From positions 1-7,834 of the forward strand of contig CALFMA010000129.1 of the NCBI GenBank assembly GCA_937880065.1: a stretch of DNA of 7,834 nt, written 5' to 3'. The position numbers were made by a program, and so were the translations under genes. Below the pieces are notes generated by a model that did not search any database, was not told where the DNA came from, and saw only the letters and a list, made by a program, of their open reading frames with translations. Shown one piece after another: positions 1 to 6,896 of this stretch. Each line of letters begins with the position of its first letter. Within the stretch, counting starts at the first letter, position 1. The DNA is from an uncultured Ruminococcus sp. Lineage in GTDB: Bacteria; Bacillota_A; Clostridia; Oscillospirales; Ruminococcaceae.

Positions 1-57
1 CTAGATTTGGTCAAAGAACTTCCGTATGGTATGCTGTTCAAGAAGCCAACCAAATGC
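1..57. other. Short end stretch, nothing assignable
   Basis: These bases follow the stop codon of the 323-residue gene and run to the window edge. I see no hairpin followed by a T-tract on the minus strand, so the operon may continue to the left. A plus-strand frame is open from position 3 to a TGA at 150-152 and reads RFGQRTSVWYAVQEANQMLK at its start, which looks protein-like. It would overlap the minus-strand gene by about 90 bases, and it is too short to call a gene. Confidence 0.3.
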
Positions 58-1029
58 TCAAATATTTTGGTAAATATCTTTTTCAAGAGAAATCTTTACT
101 TGTGTATGCAGTGATAGGATATTACCAAGATCTAATTCGTATGGTTCATTGATTTCAATTCCATAAGTTGCTTTAAAAGGCATTGCACTTTTGATAGCAT
201 CAATGTAATCATCGACTATCATTCTTCTGTATGACTCAAGCAATGGAAAGACGACGCTATTCTGGGTTTGCCAAATTAATGAGTTGATTTCCATTTCATG
301 ATATTCATCGCCAAGTATATTTTCTAAAATTTCATGTGGTTTTTTAATAAAATCGATTCCATATTCACATAATTCAGCACATAATTCTATTTTGTTTCTG
401 CATATTGATGCAACTAATTCAGCCATATACTGTTTTAATTCATGACTAATATCGGGAAACGTTGAAACAATCAAGAAGCAAAATACAAAATAGTCGAATT
501 TATTGAAATAATCTTCGCTATACAGACTGTTAGGAATTGTATTATTATTATTCAAGTCAGAGGGAGTATCTTTAATTTCTATGATAAATGTTGCTTTGTA
601 ATACGGTGAGTTTTTTTCATACTTTTTAATAAAATTAATCCACTCATTCGCCAAGTTCCCTGATACATTTTTTACCCAAACTGTCGAATAATTCAACTGA
701 AAGGAAGTACATTCTGATAGATACTCTGCTTTTGAAAAATCTTTTTTAGGAAAAAAATCATCCTGAACATCTTTAGAACAGTATTGTTTTAGTAAAAAGT
801 CTGCTACATCATTTATATCTTCAAAGTCGCTTAAATTTATATTTTTAAGTGAGTTTGAAGAATCTTTTCGTGAAAGTTTATCTATAATACGTTCTTTAAA
901 TTCATCATAAAAAGGAATGATTTCATTGTTATAAATAATTACAGATTGTTTTGCAAGTAAAGGCGCTGTTATATCATGTATAAATCGAGAGGCATTATTA
1001 ATTTTTTTCCACCAAATACTTTTATGCAT
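58..1029 (-). CDS. Partner protein of the giant STAND NTPase, function unknown (323 aa)
   Basis: I do not recognise a named family. The protein opens with a compact segment (residues 5-45) containing IWWKKI, then a phenylalanine-containing helix, then the strand-like QSVIIY and the turn IIPFYDEF. A second conserved-looking block follows: TVWVKNV around residues 116-122 and the strand-like ATFIIEIKD around 147-155. The C-terminal half is mostly helical. The order 'WW - helix - hydrophobic strand - later hydrophobic strand ending in acidic residues' recalls a degenerate AAA-like fold without a P-loop, but this is weak inference. There is no signal peptide; the hydrophobic run YFVFCFLIVSTF near residue 180 is too short and interrupted for a confident membrane helix. 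The start at 1029 is chosen because AAGGAGGA lies just upstream. Only nine bases separate it from the giant NTPase gene, and its ribosome binding site overlaps that gene's stop codon, so the two are probably translationally coupled. A role as adaptor, sensor or regulator of the NTPase is the simplest reading. The real-gene call is firm, the function is open. Confidence 0.9.
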   Translation of the reverse strand: MHKSIWWKKINNASRFIHDITAPLLAKQSVIIYNNEIIPFYDEFKERIIDKLSRKDSSNSLKNINLSDFEDINDVADFLLKQYCSKDVQDDFFPKKDFSKAEYLSECTSFQLNYSTVWVKNVSGNLANEWINFIKKYEKNSPYYKATFIIEIKDTPSDLNNNNTIPNSLYSEDYFNKFDYFVFCFLIVSTFPDISHELKQYMAELVASICRNKIELCAELCEYGIDFIKKPHEILENILGDEYHEMEINSLIWQTQNSVVFPLLESYRRMIVDDYIDAIKSAMPFKATYGIEINEPYELDLGNILSLHTQVKISLEKDIYQNI

Positions 1030-1032
1030 ACA

Positions 1033-1040
1033 TCCTCCTT
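1033..1040 (-). promoter_or_regulatory. Strong ribosome binding site overlapping upstream stop
   Basis: On the minus strand the sequence reads TAAGGAGGATGTATG. The TAA is the stop codon of the giant NTPase, AAGGAGGA is a near-perfect Shine-Dalgarno, and the final ATG at 1029 starts the 323-residue gene. The spacing is short (about 4 bases from GGAGG). The overlap of stop codon and ribosome binding site points to translational coupling and a fixed ratio of the two proteins. Confidence 0.85.
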
Positions 1041-4000
1041 ATTTTGAAGAGTAATCTGTCAATTTATCAAATACTTCTTCATATGTTCCAACAAGTCGAA
1101 TAAAGTTTCGGCGTGAAAATACATATTTTTCATTTCCTGATTTTCTAAGAATATTCAAATCAACAAGCTCGTCCATAAACATGGAAAGTCTTTCAATTGA
1201 AAGGTCAGTAATTTTCGTTATGCTGAAACTTTCACCGATACTATAAACATCATTTTTTGTGTAACCTGATGACATACCGTTTTCAAAGCAAAGCCATGCC
1301 ATTGATAAAGCAATAATGTCATAGTAACAATCTGTATCAAGTCTTAATGTAATCTGAAATTTTTCCTTGATTTTATCAGTGAATTCCTCGTTAGCGAGTA
1401 TTTTTTGAATCTGAGCTTCTGTAACATAGTATGGAGGAGCATCTGGATTATCATAGCAAGGGCAATCATTAAAACACAGACTCTCAACAACCTGTGAACA
1501 GTAGTACTGGATTAATCCCGGGAAATAATTTGTTGTAGCAAGAATGGTGGAAATTAAGCCATCTGATTTAGTATCCTGACTGAAAAATATGCCAAGAGTA
1601 GCAAGAGGATATTCCAGAAGTTGTTTTGCCTCTGAAAATTTGAATGGCTTAATTGTCATTGTTTTGATATGAGGTATGCTTACATTATCATCTCTTGCAC
1701 CGGCATGATCAAAACGTACAAGATTATGTAAACCTGCAATGACATACTTAAACTTTATATTGCTGTTTGTTGCAAGTCGCTTCAAGCAATCAATTGCCAG
1801 ATACTTACTGTTTCGGCAGTCAGAGATAAATTCATCACCTTCATCTATAAGAAGTAACAGATACTCTATTTTCTGTTCAATCATCTTGGTTTCGATATAA
1901 TATGTCAAGTCATTCCAGTCCTCAAATTCATCATTCTGGTTAAAAATTCCTCTCAGAATGAATGCTCTTGATATTGCTTTGGCAGCTTCGATAACGTTGT
2001 TCTCTTTTATGTCTACATAAATGGCAACAGAACTTCCGTTTCCGTCAATGTCAGAAGCTGCTTTTTTCAGCAATGCAGATTTACCAAGCTGACGACCGCC
2101 ATATAGCATATTAGCACCTTTTACATTTTTGATTTCATTTAATTCAAAAGTTCTTCCAACAAACATTTCCGGCGGCATTGGATTTCCTGAATCAGGAACA
2201 TACGGCTGATAGAAAGTAAATGGCATTGTGAGCTTCATCAATTGAGATGTTATTGTTGATTTTTGATAATGTGCAGCCAGATATGTAATCGTAATTCTGT
2301 CCACAACAAGATAAACTTCGTTATAATGAAGTCTTCTTAGCTCTTTAGCAAGTTCTCTTCTATCGTTTTCCTTAAATGCATAGTCAACAAAGATTATAGT
2401 GTTCTTTTGGTAGTTACTCATTTCCTTGATTTCTGCAAGAATTCTATTTTTATCAAAAGTACCATAAAAACAAGCAACTCTGAAAGACGTTTTATACGCA
2501 TCTGAACCAAATGGAGCAACTATATGAGGATATTCTGTTTTATTTTCGCCTGAATTTCTCAGCTTGCAATCATAATAGTCTACCTCTTTCTTTTGGGCAT
2601 ATTCTACTGAAAGCATTTTAACCTCAGCGTTGATTCCAAGATGAGATAACAGTTCCGGAATTCTTCCGACTCCCTTTCCTTTTCCTCGTATCCATTTTTG
2701 AATAAGCTGAATACCACCATTTTCATCCTTTTTTGCTGACGTAGTATTTTTTATGTATCTTATAATCGTATCTTTTACTTTATCATTCGGACATAAACAA
2801 ACTTTTGCATCAGAGGTCAAATTATATATTTTTTCATATTGATTATGCAAATCGCTCAGAACTTCTGCGTATGATAAATAAACATCAATATTATCGTGAA
2901 TATCATCATTTCCAATACGATTGATAAGGTCTTCTGCCGCTGTAAAATTACATACGTCGATGTACTGGGTTATTTTTTCAATGTATGTATTGTAAATTGA
3001 TGAATCAATTTCTGAATTGTTTATTGATTCTTTTAATGCATCTAATCTGCTATTGATTTCAGGAATTCGTTTTTTTGCTTGTTCTTCTATACGTTCTTCC
3101 ATACATCTTATAGAAAAACGATAAAAGCCATAGTTTTCACTTGCAATAGAAGCATTATACAAATCTTCAGTTTGATTCTGAATTACTTCTTTTATATCAC
3201 TATCATCAGTAACATCGAATTTACCATAGCTTTGTGCAAGTTCTATTCGCTCAATAAACTTTTTATGCTCTCTTTTGATATTTGAACGCAATTGACTGGC
3301 AATTGTTTCATTTTCAAAATGTTCAAGCTGTTTTAGTAATTCTAAATCCTGTTCTTCATTGTAAACTAACTGAGTATTTAGATTTTCAGTTAATAAACGT
3401 TCTCTCTTAATATCGTTTTGATAATTTGTTAAGATTCGCAATGAACCAATATTACACTTTTCCTTACGTCCGAAATCATCGGGTGCTGGAAATACATGAT
3501 TGCTGTTTGTATGAGAAATGATACGACTTACAATGTCGAATCTTTCGATGCTATTACAATAATTTGTTAAATCAGGAATGAACCAGCCTTTTTCGTTTTC
3601 TATAAGGGTAATATGATCGCTTTTTAAGAAATCAATGTAGAAGTATTTATTTCTGAGTAAAGGTGAATACGAACCGTTTACCATTCCTTTTAACTCATTG
3701 AGTGTAAAAATTATACAATTCATTCCGGCAACAAGTTCTTTTGTCTTTTCTGAAAGGTCATAGCATTTATTTATAGCACTTTCTATCAGCATAAGTAACT
3801 CTTTTTCATTTCCCTCTGATATTACTTCTGTTTCAGAGTTGTGAGAATTATGGAGATGTACCCAACGAGAAATGATAGATAATGTCCTGTATATTTTATT
3901 TGTTATTTTACTCTTTAATCCTGATTTTAAGTTTTCAGAATGGTAAAGAACATTATCTTGACAACATTTTCTCCATTCATCATCAACATAATCTGAAATA

Positions 4001-6594
4001 TTGTTGCTTGAAATATTTTCTTCTGTAATTACATCTGATTTCATAAATCCCATTAAAAATTCAGAAACGAAATCGATATCCTTTGTCGAATCGTTAATAA
4101 CAGATGTTAAGCAAACTGCTATGTAGTTGTCTTTGCTGAAAATGCTATCCATTGTATCTTTGAATCTTTTAACTTTCAAATCTCCTTTATAAGGGAGTTC
4201 GATTACTGTGTGATACCATTCTTTAGCTTCACTTACAATACATTTTAAAAGTTCCTGATACTTAATTTGTTCACGGACAGTACAAGGACATACCGATTCA
4301 ACACCATAATGATTATTCTTTTTATATCTAATTAGAAATTGCGCAATATTTTTTAATTCCTGTGTTTCCACAGACAAAATCTGATCGAGCTGTTTCATTG
4401 AGAAATCGGTACAACTGTCGTTTGAAAAGAAATTTCTAAGTGTTGCAGCATATAACAAACATTTATAAAAATCATCTTGTAAAAATGAATGTGAAGATAT
4501 TAATGAAATAATTGTATCTGAATTATATTTTACATTAAACATCGGATCGTTATAAGCATAAGCTGCACACTGATATATTGAATACATTACTTCGCTTGAC
4601 TTAGAAATAGCCTTTAAATATGCTAACAGACAATAGATTTGATTATTTACAATAAAATCCATTGCAGTATTTTTCACATCTTCCTCCGATAATGAATATT
4701 CAGTTTTCTCTGTTATGCTGTCTATGTTTTCTATAACTGCATTATCTTTTGGTGAAAAGATATCTTCATGCTTGTCCTGCAATACTGCCGAAACGTTAAC
4801 TTCTGTTTCGGCAGATGTTTCGGAATCAGGCTGATATTTATTCAAATCCGAAATATCTTCATTGATACTGTCTGTATTTTTTTCTAAAGTGTCAACGATA
4901 ATGTCATTTTGTTCAATAGTCTGTTCTACTTCATCAGTGGCAATACAGCCATTTTCTTCGTGCTCTTTTGAGTCTGTTGTGATTTCTTTAAATAAAACTA
5001 CTTCCTCGCCATCAGGGTAATTATAATATTTCTTACTCTCATAATTGTAAGTGAAAAGAGATAAGGAACGAGGTATTTCAGATTCTTTGGAAATAAGAGC
5101 ACATAATTCTTCTCCAAATGACTGATTAGTTGAGCATAATACAAGATTAATATTATTTTGTTCATCAAAAATCGTTTTAACATCAAGAAGTGCATTTACA
5201 ATATCGTTAACATCATCTGGTATAAAAGAATAAAAGAAATGTATAGGGTATTTTGATGTGGAGATTTTAACATATGGATTTTCACCATATACAGATATTC
5301 CTGTACCACAATCATAAGAGAAAGGATCTGATTTAGAAATACTTCTTGTATAGCAATCAAGAAGAATATGTGTACAAATAAATCTATTAATATTACATGT
5401 TATATCTTCAGGAGTTCCTGAACCTTTTGGTGAGTATTTAATCAGTTTTCTCAAACTATCTTTTGTATAAATCTTTTCTCCGTTTTTTGATGGAATAAAT
5501 ATTGTTGGAAAATCATCGAGATGAACTTTTAACAATATGCCTTTTTGGTACAGATATTCAAGTGAACCTGAAATTTCAGATAAAAACGCTTCTTTCTGGT
5601 TATCGTTGCAAATAAACTTGTTAGAAAAATATTCAGCGGATACTCCAAAATGACGTGCATCTATTAATATATGCCTGAAATATGGATGTATTTCTGTTCT
5701 TCCTCTGCTTTTATCAACAATTAATAGTTTCTCTATATTACTTGCTGTAAGCTGCTTGGAGGCACTTTGGGAAGAGTCGATTATAAATTCTTTTGATAAA
5801 ATCTCTTTTGTAAGAGTAAAGTCGAGTAGGCAGTTGTTTATGTACTCAGAATATTCATTATTTGCATCGTTTTCTGAATTATCATCTTCAATAGGTGCAG
5901 CATCTTTTATAGAATTGATAAGTTCTGGCTTTTCATCAGTAGAAGTACATGTATCATGAATATCAGTTGAGATTTCAGGTTGTTTTTGAACTTCAATTTC
6001 AGTTTCAACAGGAGAAGGATACTCGGGTTTATCAATTTCAATTGTTTTTTCTTTCTCAGTTGTGGGAGAGGAATCTTCTGATAGTGAAAGTTTTTTAAAC
6101 ATACAAGCCAATATGAGTTGATTATAATTGCTGTTTTCAATTCCAGAAATTGAGTATAAAGAGTCGTGTGATTCTTTTAAAATATCAGACAATAAAGCAT
6201 TTGCTACTTCAATAACGAAAGGAGAAGGAGCATTTTGGGATAATTCGCTAATAAGTTGTTCAAGTAGTGGAATATAGTTTGAGTCACTTGAAATTATGCT
6301 TTTAACCTTGGTTAAAAGCTGAATAATCTTATCTTTTTTCTCGATTTCAGATAGAGTTAATTCTATCATTTTAAATCCAATTGGAAGTTCTTCGTTATAT
6401 TCCCTTAATGCTTCTGAGATATCGTTCTGAATACTTGCAATTTTACTTATGGTAGTAATTGCATCATTACATAATGAATCCGGAATAAACATATTTTCTT
6501 CATCATATTCACGAATTCTTTGAGCTTTTTGTGACGCATTAGATATCAAGTTTTTCAATTGATCAAGTTTAATGCGTATTTCATCAATATACAT
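1039..6594 (-). CDS. Giant STAND-like P-loop NTPase, candidate conflict-system protein (1851 aa)
   Basis: Visible architecture: helical N-terminus (1-170); acidic, low-complexity linker (about 171-243); unassigned mixed domain (245-535) with a winged-helix-like part near 332-380 and a strand-rich part near 447-500; second acidic linker (535-636); long helical region (636-1295) with coiled-coil character near 1110-1222; alpha/beta domain (about 1300-1457) with PFGS at 1361-1364, a VACFYGT strand and an IIFVDYAF strand near 1400-1407; then the NTPase. The NTPase is introduced by MPPEMFVGR (1473-1481). It has Walker A GGRQLGKS (1499-1506, K1505), Walker B LLLLIDEGDE (D1584, E1585), a sensor-like IAGLHN ending at N1624, KPF at 1649-1651 and FPGLIQ (P1692), an arrangement typical of STAND/archaeal-type ATPases. 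A small cysteine cluster (C1707, C1711, C1713) sits near its end, and a winged-helix-like segment covers about 1750-1830. The start at 6594 is preferred over the ATG at 6624 because AAAGGATG lies 8 bases before it. STAND NTPases are signal-triggered switches; here the long helical part would be the sensor or scaffold. The target, effector and role in phage defence are inference. The protein is cytosolic, with no signal or membrane segments seen. Confidence 0.93.
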   Translation of the reverse strand: MYIDEIRIKLDQLKNLISNASQKAQRIREYDEENMFIPDSLCNDAITTISKIASIQNDISEALREYNEELPIGFKMIELTLSEIEKKDKIIQLLTKVKSIISSDSNYIPLLEQLISELSQNAPSPFVIEVANALLSDILKESHDSLYSISGIENSNYNQLILACMFKKLSLSEDSSPTTEKEKTIEIDKPEYPSPVETEIEVQKQPEISTDIHDTCTSTDEKPELINSIKDAAPIEDDNSENDANNEYSEYINNCLLDFTLTKEILSKEFIIDSSQSASKQLTASNIEKLLIVDKSRGRTEIHPYFRHILIDARHFGVSAEYFSNKFICNDNQKEAFLSEISGSLEYLYQKGILLKVHLDDFPTIFIPSKNGEKIYTKDSLRKLIKYSPKGSGTPEDITCNINRFICTHILLDCYTRSISKSDPFSYDCGTGISVYGENPYVKISTSKYPIHFFYSFIPDDVNDIVNALLDVKTIFDEQNNINLVLCSTNQSFGEELCALISKESEIPRSLSLFTYNYESKKYYNYPDGEEVVLFKEITTDSKEHEENGCIATDEVEQTIEQNDIIVDTLEKNTDSINEDISDLNKYQPDSETSAETEVNVSAVLQDKHEDIFSPKDNAVIENIDSITEKTEYSLSEEDVKNTAMDFIVNNQIYCLLAYLKAISKSSEVMYSIYQCAAYAYNDPMFNVKYNSDTIISLISSHSFLQDDFYKCLLYAATLRNFFSNDSCTDFSMKQLDQILSVETQELKNIAQFLIRYKKNNHYGVESVCPCTVREQIKYQELLKCIVSEAKEWYHTVIELPYKGDLKVKRFKDTMDSIFSKDNYIAVCLTSVINDSTKDIDFVSEFLMGFMKSDVITEENISSNNISDYVDDEWRKCCQDNVLYHSENLKSGLKSKITNKIYRTLSIISRWVHLHNSHNSETEVISEGNEKELLMLIESAINKCYDLSEKTKELVAGMNCIIFTLNELKGMVNGSYSPLLRNKYFYIDFLKSDHITLIENEKGWFIPDLTNYCNSIERFDIVSRIISHTNSNHVFPAPDDFGRKEKCNIGSLRILTNYQNDIKRERLLTENLNTQLVYNEEQDLELLKQLEHFENETIASQLRSNIKREHKKFIERIELAQSYGKFDVTDDSDIKEVIQNQTEDLYNASIASENYGFYRFSIRCMEERIEEQAKKRIPEINSRLDALKESINNSEIDSSIYNTYIEKITQYIDVCNFTAAEDLINRIGNDDIHDNIDVYLSYAEVLSDLHNQYEKIYNLTSDAKVCLCPNDKVKDTIIRYIKNTTSAKKDENGGIQLIQKWIRGKGKGVGRIPELLSHLGINAEVKMLSVEYAQKKEVDYYDCKLRNSGENKTEYPHIVAPFGSDAYKTSFRVACFYGTFDKNRILAEIKEMSNYQKNTIIFVDYAFKENDRRELAKELRRLHYNEVYLVVDRITITYLAAHYQKSTITSQLMKLTMPFTFYQPYVPDSGNPMPPEMFVGRTFELNEIKNVKGANMLYGGRQLGKSALLKKAASDIDGNGSSVAIYVDIKENNVIEAAKAISRAFILRGIFNQNDEFEDWNDLTYYIETKMIEQKIEYLLLLIDEGDEFISDCRNSKYLAIDCLKRLATNSNIKFKYVIAGLHNLVRFDHAGARDDNVSIPHIKTMTIKPFKFSEAKQLLEYPLATLGIFFSQDTKSDGLISTILATTNYFPGLIQYYCSQVVESLCFNDCPCYDNPDAPPYYVTEAQIQKILANEEFTDKIKEKFQITLRLDTDCYYDIIALSMAWLCFENGMSSGYTKNDVYSIGESFSITKITDLSIERLSMFMDELVDLNILRKSGNEKYVFSRRNFIRLVGTYEEVFDKLTDYSSK

Positions 6595-6728
6595 AATACA
6601 CATCCTTTCATTTTTATGGAGCATTTATAGACTGATTTTAATTATTGTCTGTAATGTATAATCTTGATGATTAGAATTAATTGTTAACCAGCTCCTTTAT
6701 AATTTTATCACAAACACTTGAAATTATA
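6595..6728 (-). other. Probable 5' leader of the NTPase operon (~135 nt)
   Basis: If transcription begins about 7 bases after the -10 box at 6735-6740, the transcript has a leader of roughly 135 bases. It holds an orphan Shine-Dalgarno-like AAAGGAGC at about 6691-6698 (minus strand) that is not followed by a usable ATG, and a small quasi-palindrome TTAATTGTTAA at 6677-6687 that could be a protein site. I see no strong hairpin plus T-tract, so no attenuator or known riboswitch is claimed. Confidence 0.4.
6601..6608 (-). promoter_or_regulatory. Ribosome binding site that fixes the NTPase start
   Basis: AAAGGATG on the minus strand sits with its AGGA core 8 bases before the ATG at 6594. The in-frame ATG further upstream at 6624 is preceded by AT-rich sequence with no Shine-Dalgarno. 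The shorter start, giving MYIDEIRIKL as N-terminus, is therefore preferred. Confidence 0.75.
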
Positions 6729-6734
6729 GTATAT

Positions 6735-6763
6735 ATTATATCATAAAATCATGAATAAATCAA
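6735..6763 (-). promoter_or_regulatory. Extended -10 promoter for the two-gene operon
   Basis: On the minus strand a -35 box TTGATT (6763-6758) is followed, after exactly 17 bases, by a perfect -10 box TATAAT (6740-6735). The -10 is preceded by TG with one base between (TGATATAAT), an extended -10 element. The position, in the AT-rich stretch between the terminator and the NTPase gene and in the right direction, makes it the likely promoter for both operon genes. Confidence 0.7.
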
Positions 6764-6837
6764 TAAAATTTAGTGAAAATTTTGTTTTTCAAATATTATT
6801 ATATTCATCAAGTAGGATATTCACCAAGGAACAAAAC

Positions 6838-6875
6838 TCCCCTATATCACGAAAAAAACAACGTGATATAGGGGA
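6838..6875. terminator. Rho-independent terminator, probably bidirectional
   Basis: A perfect 14-bp stem is formed by TCCCCTATATCACG (6838-6851) and CGTGATATAGGGGA (6862-6875) around a 10-base A-rich loop. On the plus strand it is followed by ACTTTTCATTTTTT. On the minus strand it is followed by GTTTTGTT, a weaker T-run. It lies just downstream of the beta-helix gene, so on the minus strand it would end that transcript and insulate the NTPase operon, which has its own promoter. Confidence 0.85.
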
Positions 6876-6896
6876 ACTTTTCATTTTTTGGACTTC

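Noticed and set aside
3..152. Plus-strand open frame entering from the left edge (RFGQRTSVWYAVQEANQML...)
   Set aside because: Protein-like but only 49 codons, overlapping the end of a well-supported minus-strand gene by about 90 bases and with no recognised family; the first 57 bases are too few to decide.
541..552. ATT repeated four times (the NNNN run in the 323-residue protein)
   Set aside because: Too short and too ordinary in AT-rich DNA to be a convincing phase-variable repeat; it also would not shift frame.
3079..3285. Small plus-strand reading frame inside the NTPase gene
   Set aside because: Lies antisense in a coding region with consistent coiled-coil sequence; its Phe/Ile/Leu-rich product is what AT-rich antisense sequence gives.
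5756..6140. Small reading frames on both strands over the first acidic linker
   Set aside because: Shadows of the low-complexity linker in the giant gene; no ribosome binding site or family resemblance.
6595..6624. Ten-residue N-terminal extension of the NTPase (start at 6624)
   Set aside because: No ribosome binding site before it, and the extension covers the AAAGGATG that serves the start at 6594.
6664..6813. Inverted pair CTTGATGA / TCATCAAG flanking the promoter region
   Set aside because: Eight bases matched over about 140 bases of AT-rich DNA can be chance; no further pairing around it.
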